Program-made: the position numbers and the translations under genes
In this document: positions 25,477-33,247 of the stretch, one piece after another
Layout of the letters: every line of letters starts with the position of its first letter
Numbering within the stretch: the first letter of the stretch is position 1
Notes under the pieces: model-generated
What the model saw: the letters and a program-made list of their open reading frames with translations, nothing else
What the model was told of the DNA's origin: nothing
Database searches by the model: none
DNA from: Streptomyces tailanensis
GTDB taxonomy: Bacteria > Actinomycetota > Actinomycetes > Streptomycetales > Streptomycetaceae
Direction of reading: 5' to 3'
DNA length: 64,000 nucleotides
Assembly (NCBI RefSeq): GCF_008386495.1
Contig: NZ_VTHJ01000002.1
Span: forward strand, 299,128-363,127

Positions 25477-26082
25477 TCAGCCCACGGAGTCGAGCAGCCG
25501 GGCGGTGTGCATTCGCCCGGCGTACTCGACGAGGCGGATCAGCACTTCCTTCCCGGAGTCGCGGTCGCGGGCGTCGCAGAGCACCACCGGAGTGCCGTCG
25601 TCGAGGTCCAGCGCGCGGGACACGTCGTGGGCACCGTACGAGCGGGCTCCCGCGAAGCAGTTGACGGCGACCACGAACGGGATGTGCCGGTGCTCGAAGT
25701 AGTCCACCGCCGGGAAGCAGTCCTGCAGTCGCCTGGTGTCCGCGAGTACGACGGCACCCAACGCCCCTTGCGCCAACTCGTCCCACAGGAACCAGAACCG
25801 GTCCTGTCCCGGTGTGCCGAACAGGTAGAGCGAGAGGCCGGACCGGATGGTGATGCGGCCGAAGTCCATGGCCACGGTGGTGGTGACCTTCTGGTCCACC
25901 CCGTCGGTGTCGTCCACCGACTCGCCCACCTCGCTCAGGAGTTCCTCGGTGCGCAGCGGCCTGATCTCGCTGACCGCGCCCACCAGGGTGGTCTTTCCCA
26001 CGCCGAAACCGCCGGCTACAAGGATCTTCAATGCCAGGGCGCCCGTGTCTCCGTCGGTCGCGTCGGCTTGCTCGGAGGCCAT
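25477..26082 (-). CDS. Conservon small GTPase (CvnD-like)
   Basis: A 201-residue MglA/Ras-like GTP-binding protein. The P-loop GGFGVGKTT sits at about residues 25-33; the switch region follows with DFGRITI and LFGTPGQDRFWFLWDEL (DxxG-type, here GTPGQ). The base-recognition element is VNCFAG, in place of the classic NKxD, as is usual in this group. In conservons the GTPase works with the roadblock, DUF742 and kinase proteins in a membrane-associated complex resembling eukaryotic G-protein signalling. A 189-bp gap with a small ORF separates it from the DUF742 gene, whereas other conservon genes here overlap. Confidence 0.88.
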   Translation of the reverse strand: MASEQADATDGDTGALALKILVAGGFGVGKTTLVGAVSEIRPLRTEELLSEVGESVDDTDGVDQKVTTTVAMDFGRITIRSGLSLYLFGTPGQDRFWFLWDELAQGALGAVVLADTRRLQDCFPAVDYFEHRHIPFVVAVNCFAGARSYGAHDVSRALDLDDGTPVVLCDARDRDSGKEVLIRLVEYAGRMHTARLLDSVG

Positions 26083-26085
26083 CGA

Positions 26086-26271
26086 TCAGTTCTCCCGGGA
26101 GTTTCGGCAACGATCGGCGTGAGTGGAGTTGCGCGGAGTCAGCATCATGGCAACTGCCGCTTTCGCCGGGGGGCGTTGGACCGCAATTTCCTGGCATCGA
26201 CCGTCTCGTGCCCGTTCGGTGCCCGGTTGGATGTGCAAGTCCGTACGGGACAGGCCCATGTCGTGGTTCAT
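26086..26271 (-). other. 61-codon ORF filling the DUF742-GTPase gap (doubtful)
   Basis: An ATG directly after the DUF742 stop codon opens a 61-codon frame (MNHDMGLSRTDLHIQPGTER...) that ends three bases before the GTPase ATG. The tight fit suggests translational re-initiation. Against it, about 30% of its codons end in A or T, far more than in its neighbours, no domain is recognisable and no ribosome site is evident. It may equally be untranslated spacer holding a promoter for the GTPase and roadblock genes. Confidence 0.3.
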
Positions 26272-26712
26272 CTACAGAGCCCTGAGCCCTTCGATCACCT
26301 CGCGCAGGATCCGCTCGTCCGGCAGTTGCCCGGGCGGCACGGGGCGGCTGACGGTGACACAGCCCAGCTCCAGGAGGTCGCCGAGGAGTACCCTGACCAC
26401 GCCGACGGGGAGGTCCGCGTCGGCGGCGAGTTCGGCGACCGACTGGGTTTCGGCACGGCAGAGTTCGATCAGTGTCCGGTGTTCCGGGCCGAGCGAGGTG
26501 TCGTCGAGGACGTCGGGTGCGCCGGTGTCGAGGGACACCAGGGCGATCAGGTCGAAGCGGACCCCGCTCGGACCGGGCCTGGTGCGCCCACCCGTCATCG
26601 CGTAGGGGCGGACGAGCGGCCCGGCCTCGTTGTCGTACCACTGGCTGTCCGGCGGCCTGTGCGGAGCGCCCGCGCTGTCCTCGGTCATGAGCACGGTCCG
26701 TCCCCGGCTCAT
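26272..26712 (-). CDS. DUF742 conservon protein (CvnC-like)
   Basis: A 146-residue DUF742 protein, the third gene of the conservon. It contains the family core VRPYAMTGGRTRP near residue 35 and a winged-helix-like segment (TLIELCRAETQSVAELAADADLPVGVVRVLLGDLLELGCVTV), then a short tail with LPDERILREVIEGLRAL. An ATGA overlap at 26709-26712 with the upstream roadblock gene argues for the start at 26712; an internal ATG at 26688 is possible. Conservon DUF742 proteins are thought to bridge the kinase complex to transcriptional output, but no DNA target is known. Confidence 0.88.
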   Translation of the reverse strand: MSRGRTVLMTEDSAGAPHRPPDSQWYDNEAGPLVRPYAMTGGRTRPGPSGVRFDLIALVSLDTGAPDVLDDTSLGPEHRTLIELCRAETQSVAELAADADLPVGVVRVLLGDLLELGCVTVSRPVPPGQLPDERILREVIEGLRAL

Positions 26713-27146
26713 CCGGCGACGGGCGGGCGCGCGCCCGCGCGGGGCGGTGTGTAGAGGTGCTCGCCGACGCGTTTCACGAGCCGGGCCATCTCGTACGCCA
26801 CCAGCCCGATGTCGGCGGTGACGGCGGTGAGGACCGCGAGGCAGGAGCCGTCACCGGCGGCCGCCACGAACAGGAATCCGTCGTCCATCTCCACCATCGT
26901 CTGGCGGACGCCGCCGGCGCCGAAGTGGCGGCCCGCGCCCTTGGCCAGGCTGTGGAATCCGGAGGCGACCGCGGCGAGGTGCTCGGCGTCCTCGCGTTCG
27001 AGGTCGCTGGAGGCGCCGACCGCGAGTCCGTCGTTGGACAGCACCACTGCGTGCCGTACCTCGTGCACGCGCATCACCAAGTCGTCCAGCAGCCAGTCGA
27101 GTTCACCGGGCCGTCCGGTGGCCCTGGTGCTCCGGTCCTGGATCAT
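26709..27146 (-). CDS. Roadblock/LC7 conservon protein (CvnB-like)
   Basis: A 145-residue roadblock/LC7 protein, second in the conservon. Visible blocks are LDWLLDDLVMRVHEVRHAVVLSNDGL, ASGFHSLAKGAGRHFGAGGVRQTM and ADIGLVAYEMARLVKRVGEHL. Both its ends overlap the neighbours as ATGA (27143-27146 with the kinase, 26709-26712 with DUF742), so the three are translationally coupled. The likely role is regulation of the GTPase encoded further down. Confidence 0.9.
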   Translation of the reverse strand: MIQDRSTRATGRPGELDWLLDDLVMRVHEVRHAVVLSNDGLAVGASSDLEREDAEHLAAVASGFHSLAKGAGRHFGAGGVRQTMVEMDDGFLFVAAAGDGSCLAVLTAVTADIGLVAYEMARLVKRVGEHLYTPPRAGARPPVAG

Positions 27147-29680
27147 GCGGGATCTCCTTCGCTGCTGTCGCTGCCCGTGGCGGGGCCCTGGGTGCCACCT
27201 CGGCCGGGTGCTCTGCCGCCGCCGCGCGCCCAGCCGTCGCGGTAGGCCGCCATGCGGTCACGTACGAGTTCGGGGGTGCGTTCGCCGTCCGCCCGGGGAC
27301 TGGCCGTCGGCTGTCGCTCCACCGTGCCCTGTTCGCGCAGCTGACGAGCGAGATGTGCCTGTCGTACCCGGCGCGGCAGTTCGTCGGCGCTCTCCTGGTC
27401 CTGTGGAGGGTGGTGCGGTCGCAGGGCGGTGACGCGGGACGGTGGTTCGGGCGGGCCGTCCGCGGTGGTCTCGGCGGCGGAGGCCACGGGGGCCATCAGC
27501 GCGCGCCGGTCGGCGGGCTGCTCAACGGGTTCGTGTTCAGGGGCGGCGGACACGCGCGCGTACTCACGTTCCTCGGGCTGGCGCCGCGCTTTGGCGACAG
27601 CTCGGGGGGAACGTTCCGTCATGCCGCTGTGCAGGAGGTCGGTGGGCAGGAGCACCACCGCGGTGGTGCCGCCGTAGGGCGAGGTCCGCAGGTGGACCTT
27701 GACGCCGTGGCGGGAGGCCAGTCGGCTCACCACGAACAGGCCGAGCCGGTCGCTGTCGAACAGGTCGAGGGCCTCGGACTGCTCGATCCTGCGGTTGGCC
27801 TCGGCGAGGGTCTCCTTGCCCATACCAAGTCCCCGGTCCTCGACTTCGAGGGCGTATCCGTTGCCCACTGGTTCTCCGGTGACCCGCACGCGCGTGTGGG
27901 GCGGTGAGAACTGGGCGGCGTTCTCGACGAGTTCGGCCAGGAGGTGGGTGAGGTCGGCGACGGCCGCGCCGACGATCTGCGCCTCCGGGAGTTGTCGTAC
28001 CTCCACGCGGGCGTAGTCCTCGATCTCGGAGACGGCCGCGCGGACCACGTTCGTCAGGGAGACCGGCATGCGCCAGGCGCGGCCGGGGGCGGCTCCGGAG
28101 AGGATGATCAGGCTCTCCGCGTGGCGGCGCATACGGGTGGTGAGGTGGTCGAGCCGGAAGAGGTCGCTGAGCTCGTTGGGGTCCTCCGACCTGCGTTCCA
28201 TGCTGTCCAGCAGGCTCAGTTGGCGGTGGACGAGGACCTGGCTGCGGCGGGCGAGGTTGACGAAGACCCCGGAGATTCCGCTGGCCAGCTCGGCACGCTC
28301 GACCGCCGCGCGGAGGGCGGCCCGGTGCACGGTACCCAGGGCCTCGGCGACCTGACCGGTCTCGTCCTCGGCGGGTGGTCCCGGCGGGGCCTCGGTGTTG
28401 ATGTCGATCTCCTCTCCAGCCCGCAGTTTCCGCATGGCGTGCGGAAGTTTGCGGCGGGCGATCTCCAGGGCACCGTTGCGCAGGCTCACCAGCTCGACGA
28501 CCAGGCCGCGTCCGATGCGTACGGAGATGACGAGTGAGGCGGCGACGGCTGCGAGACCCAGGAGCACCGCGGCTCCGGCCGGGGTGAGCAGGGCGCGGGT
28601 GAACGGGTCGGCCCGGTCGGCGACATCGCGTCCGGCATCGGCCTCGATGGCCCGCATGGCGTCCTGCACGCGCGCGTGTGCAGTCCGCCAGGTCGCGTCG
28701 GGCGCGGCGTCGAGCGCCCGGGTGCCGGGGTGACTCGCGAGCACCCTGTCCTCGACGGCACGCAAGTCGGCGTAAGCGCTTGTCCCGGCGAGTTCCCGCC
28801 AGGCGGTGCTCTCGGCTCCGCGCAGATCGGCGACGGCGGCTTCGGTCAGGGTGCGGCGGGTGTCGACGGCGCCGGTGAACAGGCGCAGCCGCTCGCCGTC
28901 GAGGGTGCCTGCGAGGCGGGCACCGGCCAGGAGCGCGTCCTGCTGCGCCAGGGCCTCAGCCGCGCGGGAGAATTCGAGCAGCACGCGCGCGTCGGAGCCC
29001 GCGTCGGCGTCCTGGACGCCCGTGAGCGCGCCACCCACGCCGAAGGCCGTGGAGATGGTCGTGGTGTACCGCTTGTACGTCTCGCCCCATCCGGTGCGGC
29101 GGTCGAGCACCGAGGTTCGCAGTGTGCGCAGTTGTTCGGCTCCGGTGACGAAGCTCGCGAGGCGTTCGGCCACGTGTGCGGGCAGGTCGGTGCCGTCGGC
29201 GACGGTGTGCCGGTCGCCCAGGCGCAGTGCGGCGACGGTCCGGTCAGTGCGCTGCGAGAGCCTGTTCAGGTCGCTCTTCCGCTCGGTGGAGGGCTTGGTG
29301 GCGTAGCGCACCGCGGCCACGCGTTCGGCTTGGAGCGCGGCGACGGCGTCGGCGACCGGTGCGCGTACGGAGGCGTCCACGCGTTGCAGTTGACGGAGCC
29401 GGGCGACGTCCTGGGCGGTGGTGACGGTGGCGTGGGCCCACAGGGCGAGCAGGGAGACGACGGGCACCATCAGCAGGCAGACGATCCTGGCCCGGACGGT
29501 GCGGGGGCGTATGTGCCATCGTCCCGCGCACGTGGGTGGATCGGATTTGGGAACGGCGCCGGTCTCGTCGGGGTCGAAGCGCTCGTCGGCCGGGGGTCCC
29601 GCGTGGGCGCGGCGGCCGCGTACCGCGGGCTGGGGCGGCGCTTCGGCGCCGGCTGTCGGGGTCCTGCGCGGTGTACGCAT
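27143..29680 (-). CDS. Conservon sensor histidine kinase (CvnA-like)
   Basis: An 845-residue membrane kinase of the nitrate/nitrite-sensor-like conservon type. There is a cytoplasmic N-tail, TM1 near residues 64-84, a long helical extracytoplasmic sensor domain, TM2 near 365-387, a HAMP-like linker and a phosphoacceptor-like helix region (NLARRSQVLVHRQLSLLDSMER...DLFRLDHLTTRMRRHAE). The HATPase domain follows with N-box LLAELVENAAQFSPP and G-box DRGLGMG. The C-terminal 200 residues are disordered and proline-rich. The acceptor histidine sits in HRQLSLLD or LDHL; the family lacks a classical H-box. It is first in the coupled cvnA-B-C order and directly downstream of the MHYT gene. Confidence 0.9.
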   Translation of the reverse strand: MRTPRRTPTAGAEAPPQPAVRGRRAHAGPPADERFDPDETGAVPKSDPPTCAGRWHIRPRTVRARIVCLLMVPVVSLLALWAHATVTTAQDVARLRQLQRVDASVRAPVADAVAALQAERVAAVRYATKPSTERKSDLNRLSQRTDRTVAALRLGDRHTVADGTDLPAHVAERLASFVTGAEQLRTLRTSVLDRRTGWGETYKRYTTTISTAFGVGGALTGVQDADAGSDARVLLEFSRAAEALAQQDALLAGARLAGTLDGERLRLFTGAVDTRRTLTEAAVADLRGAESTAWRELAGTSAYADLRAVEDRVLASHPGTRALDAAPDATWRTAHARVQDAMRAIEADAGRDVADRADPFTRALLTPAGAAVLLGLAAVAASLVISVRIGRGLVVELVSLRNGALEIARRKLPHAMRKLRAGEEIDINTEAPPGPPAEDETGQVAEALGTVHRAALRAAVERAELASGISGVFVNLARRSQVLVHRQLSLLDSMERRSEDPNELSDLFRLDHLTTRMRRHAESLIILSGAAPGRAWRMPVSLTNVVRAAVSEIEDYARVEVRQLPEAQIVGAAVADLTHLLAELVENAAQFSPPHTRVRVTGEPVGNGYALEVEDRGLGMGKETLAEANRRIEQSEALDLFDSDRLGLFVVSRLASRHGVKVHLRTSPYGGTTAVVLLPTDLLHSGMTERSPRAVAKARRQPEEREYARVSAAPEHEPVEQPADRRALMAPVASAAETTADGPPEPPSRVTALRPHHPPQDQESADELPRRVRQAHLARQLREQGTVERQPTASPRADGERTPELVRDRMAAYRDGWARGGGRAPGRGGTQGPATGSDSSEGDPA

Positions 29681-29743
29681 GGCCTCCTCGATCGGAGTGG
29701 TTCGGGTGGGCCTTCGACGGCCGCCACGCGTGCGTGGGCGTGG

Positions 29744-30520
29744 CTAGTGGGCGACGGCGTTGTCGACCGGGCGCTGGGCCGACGCGGATGCCTCGCGCTC
29801 CCCGGTCGTCGGCGACAGCGCGACGAACGCCGAGGTGAGGAAGAGGTAGGACCCGAGACCGACGGCGAGGGGGAAGATGAACTGCATCGCCGTGGCCCCG
29901 GGCAGGACCTCGCCGGACGGGGCGACCTCCACCCGCACCGCCCACATCGCGGTGTAGTGCATGCTGCTGACCGCTCCGCCCATGACGAGGGAGGCGACGG
30001 TGACCGCGATGGGCGACTTGATGTTGAGCGCCGCCCACAGGGCCGCGGTCGCCGCGATCACGGCGATCACGACGGAGAGCGCGACGAGGGCCGGGTCGTA
30101 CGTCACGTCGCCGTGCAGTCGTACGGCGGCCATGCCCAGGTAGTGCATGCTCGCGACGCCCAGGCCGGTGGTGAGCCCGCCGAGGAGGAGCGCCCGGCCG
30201 CGGTCCCGGCTGTAGCCGACGGCGAAGACTCCGCCGCAGACGACGGCCATGGCGACGAGGAGGCTCAGGATGGTCAGCGGCACGTCGTAGCGGATCTCGG
30301 TGCCGCTGACTCCGAAGCCGAGCATCGCCACGAAGTGCATGGTCCAGATGCCGGTGCCGATCGCGGAGGCCGCGGTGATGAGCCAGTTGCGGCGGGAGCT
30401 GCCGGTGGTGCCGAGCCCACGAACGGTGCAGCGGAGCCCGAGGGCGGCGCCGATGCAGGCCATGGCGTACGACAGCACGGGGGTCAGCCAGCCGAAGGTG
30501 GCGTGGTCCAGGTGTCCCAT
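29744..30520 (-). CDS. MHYT-domain integral membrane sensor
   Basis: A 258-residue membrane protein with about seven hydrophobic helices. Three MHYT-type motifs are present at regular spacing: MHFVAM, MHYLGM and MHYTAM. In this family the Met and His residues are proposed to coordinate copper or another metal near the outer face of the membrane and so sense oxygen, CO or NO. It lacks the cytoplasmic GGDEF/EAL output found in many MHYT proteins. Since it is 63 bp upstream of the conservon kinase on the same strand, the kinase complex is a plausible partner. Expression is divergent from the methyltransferase gene. Confidence 0.85.
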   Translation of the reverse strand: MGHLDHATFGWLTPVLSYAMACIGAALGLRCTVRGLGTTGSSRRNWLITAASAIGTGIWTMHFVAMLGFGVSGTEIRYDVPLTILSLLVAMAVVCGGVFAVGYSRDRGRALLLGGLTTGLGVASMHYLGMAAVRLHGDVTYDPALVALSVVIAVIAATAALWAALNIKSPIAVTVASLVMGGAVSSMHYTAMWAVRVEVAPSGEVLPGATAMQFIFPLAVGLGSYLFLTSAFVALSPTTGEREASASAQRPVDNAVAH

Positions 30521-30663
30521 GGCTCCGGGACGCTAGTGGGGTCGCAGGCGCACGAAGGGGGCGCATTTCGAAAGGTGCTGGAATGTGGCGCATATGTGCG
30601 CTGGAACGATCGCCTCACGCTCGAACGTGTGCGCCGCACCCTCCACCGTGCCGGTGAGGGATC

Positions 30664-31272
30664 ATGCAGAGCATGAGCGACGACCACACACACGTCCAGG
30701 AGTTCTTCACCGCGCGGGCCGCCGACTGGGACGCCCGGTTCCCCGACGACGGGCCTGCGTACGCGACCGCGGTGGCCGAACTCGGCCTGCGCGCGGGTGA
30801 CCGTGTGCTCGACGCGGGATGCGGTACGGGGAGGGCCCTGTCGCCCCTGCGCGCCGCCGTGGGGCCCTCCGGCGTGGTGCTGGGGGCCGATCTGACTCCG
30901 GCCATGCTGGAGGCAGCCGTACGGGCCGGGCGGGACCGCGACGGGCAGTTGCTGCTCGCCGACGCGGCCCGGCCGCCGTTGCGTACGGAGTCGCTGGACG
31001 CGGTGTTCGCGGCGGGTCTCATCGCACATCTGCCGCATCCCGCCGAGAATCTGCGGGAGTTGGCACGGGTGGTCCGACCGGGCGGCACCCTGGCGCTCTT
31101 CCACCCGATCGGCCGGGCGGCGCTCGCGGCGCGCCAGGGGCGGCAGATCACCCCGGACGACCTGCGTGCGGAGGCGAACCTCGGTCCCCTGCTCGCCGAT
31201 TCGGGCTGGCGTATGACGTCGTACATCGACGAGGACGCCCGTTTCCTCGCGCTGGCCGAGCGCCTCGGCTGA
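30664..31272 (+). CDS. Class I SAM-dependent methyltransferase
   Basis: A 202-residue Rossmann-fold methyltransferase. Motif I is VLDAGCGTGRAL near residue 48, motif II ends in GADLT near 75, and motif post-III contains VFAAGLIAHLPHPAENLREL followed by RVVRPGGTLALF. This is the pattern of the Methyltransf_11/UbiE-like group, whose substrates range from quinones to small metabolites. The ATG at 30673 is an alternative start. No neighbouring biosynthetic gene points to a substrate. Confidence 0.85.
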   Translation: MQSMSDDHTHVQEFFTARAADWDARFPDDGPAYATAVAELGLRAGDRVLDAGCGTGRALSPLRAAVGPSGVVLGADLTPAMLEAAVRAGRDRDGQLLLADAARPPLRTESLDAVFAAGLIAHLPHPAENLRELARVVRPGGTLALFHPIGRAALAARQGRQITPDDLRAEANLGPLLADSGWRMTSYIDEDARFLALAERLG

Positions 31273-31430
31273 GCCCCGGACCATCGCCGGGCTGTGCCGG
31301 ACACAGTCTTGAACCTGTCGTTCGAAGCGCTTCACGGCGCCGGCCTTCTTCTGCCGCCGCAGCTCCATCTCTACGTTGAGTGGGAACATGTGAACGATCT
31401 GTGACAGCGACTCGGGGGAAGGTAGCCCAC

Positions 31431-31727
31431 ATGCTCGGCAGGCTCCGCAAGTCCTTCGGCAGATTCCGCAACTCGATGCGCGCGGAGACGACCGCGCGGG
31501 AAGCGAAGCGCACGCACAACCTGTTCGAGGCGGCCGCCGTCTACATCTCGGCGTGCGCCGAGGACGATCAGGACCAGATCGACGAGGCCGTGACCTGGGT
31601 GTCGCCCGAAGCACTGTCGTTCGGGGTGAGCGAGCTGGCGTGCCGGGCGGTCATCGCGCTGGCGCGCGAGCGCGACGAGTCGCCGCAGACGGTGGCGCGG
31701 TCACTTCTGGGACTGCCCGCGGCCTGA
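31431..31727 (+). CDS. Small conserved-looking protein of unknown function
   Basis: A 98-residue protein that I cannot assign. It begins with a basic amphipathic helix (MLGRLRKSFGRFRNSMR), then a helical stretch with NLFEAAAVYISACAEDDQDQIDEA, and ends ARERDESPQTVARSLLGL. No membrane segment or signal peptide is present. GGAAGG lies ten bases before the ATG. Codon use is strongly GC-biased at third positions, supporting that it is translated. It lies between the methyltransferase and another unassigned gene on the same strand. Confidence 0.6.
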   Translation: MLGRLRKSFGRFRNSMRAETTAREAKRTHNLFEAAAVYISACAEDDQDQIDEAVTWVSPEALSFGVSELACRAVIALARERDESPQTVARSLLGLPAA

Positions 31728-31864
31728 ACGAGCGAGGTCGCCGGTCGATCCGCCCCTGTCCACCCGGATGACTGCAGCTCCGCATGGGGTTCCGGCCCGT
31801 GACAAGCGCCCGCCGGGCGCATTAGGGTGCGCCGACGGACGAGCGAGAGCGAGGGGAGACCGGG

Positions 31865-32728
31865 ATGACCGGGACGGACGACGACGCCGTCACCGCCGGG
31901 GACGACGACGCGCTGTATGTCCTGACGGCGGTACTGCTCACGCCCGCGAACTTCCCGAGCGTGCTGGGCGACGACTATCCGGAGGCCTGCGCGGCGCTCG
32001 GCCTCGCGCCGCTCGCCGACGGGTACGGAATCGTTCTGGGCCAGGACGGCGACGGTGCCCGGTGGACGGTGGTGGTCGACGATGTGTCACTGGTCGCCGT
32101 GGCCATCGCGTCGTGGGACTGCGGCATGGAGTACGACCTGTCGCCCGACGAGGGCTCGGTCGTGGCCGCGCTTCCCGGCTGGCCGCTTGCGGTCGCCGTA
32201 GCGGCTCCCGGGGTGCCCGCTCCGCACGATCCTGATCCGGAGATCTCGGACCGGCCGCCGCTGAGTCCGCCGGACACCGACACCTGGGGCCCCGCCCAGC
32301 GGCGTCTGGGAGCGGATGAGATCGCGCTGCAGTGGAGCATGTGGCGGGAGCAGATCGACGACGCCGCGGTCGCCGGAGGAAGCGGCACGGGGGAGGCTGC
32401 CACCGGGGAGGCGACCGAGGCCATGGACGCGGCAGACAGCGGGGGCGATCAGGGCACCGTTCGCACGGGCATCCGCCGCGTGCTCGCAGAGGCGCGCGCG
32501 TATGTGGAGTCGCCGCCGCCCCTGGGGCGGGTCCGCTCGTCGTTCGCACCGGGCGACGCCCGGACGCTCCGTGCCGACGGCCCCGGCTGGTCGATGGTGG
32601 CCAGGACCGACGACATCGCGTTCGTCCTGCTCGACGAGGAGCCCGGGGAAGTGCTCCCGGTGGGCCGGGGGGCGGAACTGCCAGGCCTCCTGGAGTCCCT
32701 CGACAAGATCGCGGTACGCCCGAACTGA
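31865..32728 (+). CDS. Hypothetical acidic protein, 287 aa
   Basis: No recognised domain. The N-terminal 100 residues (VLTAVLLTPANFPSVLGDDYPEACAALGL..., WTVVVDDVSLVAVAIASWDCGMEYDLS) look like a compact alpha/beta domain. Then come an acidic, low-complexity linker rich in Gly, Ala and Glu and a second folded part (VRSSFAPGDARTLRADGPGWSMVARTDDIAFVLLDEEPGEVLPV). There is no signal peptide or transmembrane helix, so it is probably cytoplasmic. GGGGAG precedes the ATG. A strong terminator follows the stop. Confidence 0.65.
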   Translation: MTGTDDDAVTAGDDDALYVLTAVLLTPANFPSVLGDDYPEACAALGLAPLADGYGIVLGQDGDGARWTVVVDDVSLVAVAIASWDCGMEYDLSPDEGSVVAALPGWPLAVAVAAPGVPAPHDPDPEISDRPPLSPPDTDTWGPAQRRLGADEIALQWSMWREQIDDAAVAGGSGTGEAATGEATEAMDAADSGGDQGTVRTGIRRVLAEARAYVESPPPLGRVRSSFAPGDARTLRADGPGWSMVARTDDIAFVLLDEEPGEVLPVGRGAELPGLLESLDKIAVRPN

Positions 32729-32767
32729 GCCCAGGCGCATCACTGAACGCCGCGCCTCACCGGCCTG

Positions 32768-32801
32768 GTGTCACCGGCCCGCTGATGCGGGCCGGTGACA
32801 C
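32768..32801. terminator. Bidirectional hairpin terminator
   Basis: A perfect 15-bp stem (arms 32768-32782 and 32787-32801, loop TGAT) between the convergent 287-residue protein gene and the small membrane protein gene. Confidence 0.85.
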
Positions 32802-32804
32802 ATC

Positions 32805-33017
32805 TCAGCGACCGAGCTCCTTACGGCTGACCCTGCGGAGCCTGCGCCGCTGCGAGGGGTCCAGCGCGAGGTACGCGGCCGTGGGGATCCCCAGCACTAT
32901 CAGGAGATTGGCCCAGAAGGGGAAGGGCAGCAGGATCAGCAGGACGATCCCGATTGCCGCACCCCCTGCGACGATCTTCGTGCTCTTCGACATCTCCGTC
33001 GCCTCCTTCGCGGCCAT
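32805..33017 (-). CDS. Small membrane protein
   Basis: A 70-residue protein with two predicted hydrophobic helices (VAGGAAIGIVLLILLPFPFW and NLLIVLGIPTAAYLAL) and a basic C-terminal tail (QRRRLRRVSRKELGR), suggesting both helices span the membrane with the tail inside. An internal ATG at residue 9 (MSKSTK) is an alternative start. Similar small proteins are common in Streptomyces; no function is assigned. The bidirectional terminator lies immediately after its stop. Confidence 0.6.
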   Translation of the reverse strand: MAAKEATEMSKSTKIVAGGAAIGIVLLILLPFPFWANLLIVLGIPTAAYLALDPSQRRRLRRVSRKELGR

Positions 33018-33247
33018 CGCCGCTCTCTGACCTGAAAACGGGTTCGAGCTCCCCGCGGTTCCGGACCACGACCCTGACGCAACCCTGAATACGACCCCGG
33101 CGCAACCCTGAGATGCCCTTGCCTACCAACCTTGCCTACACCGGAAAGTGATCCAAGTCACCGCCCGTCATTCCTGCCAGACGTATGAAGCGATGTATCC
33201 TCGGCGATCCTGACTGCGGTAGTCAAATTTGAGGAGTCCGTATCTCT

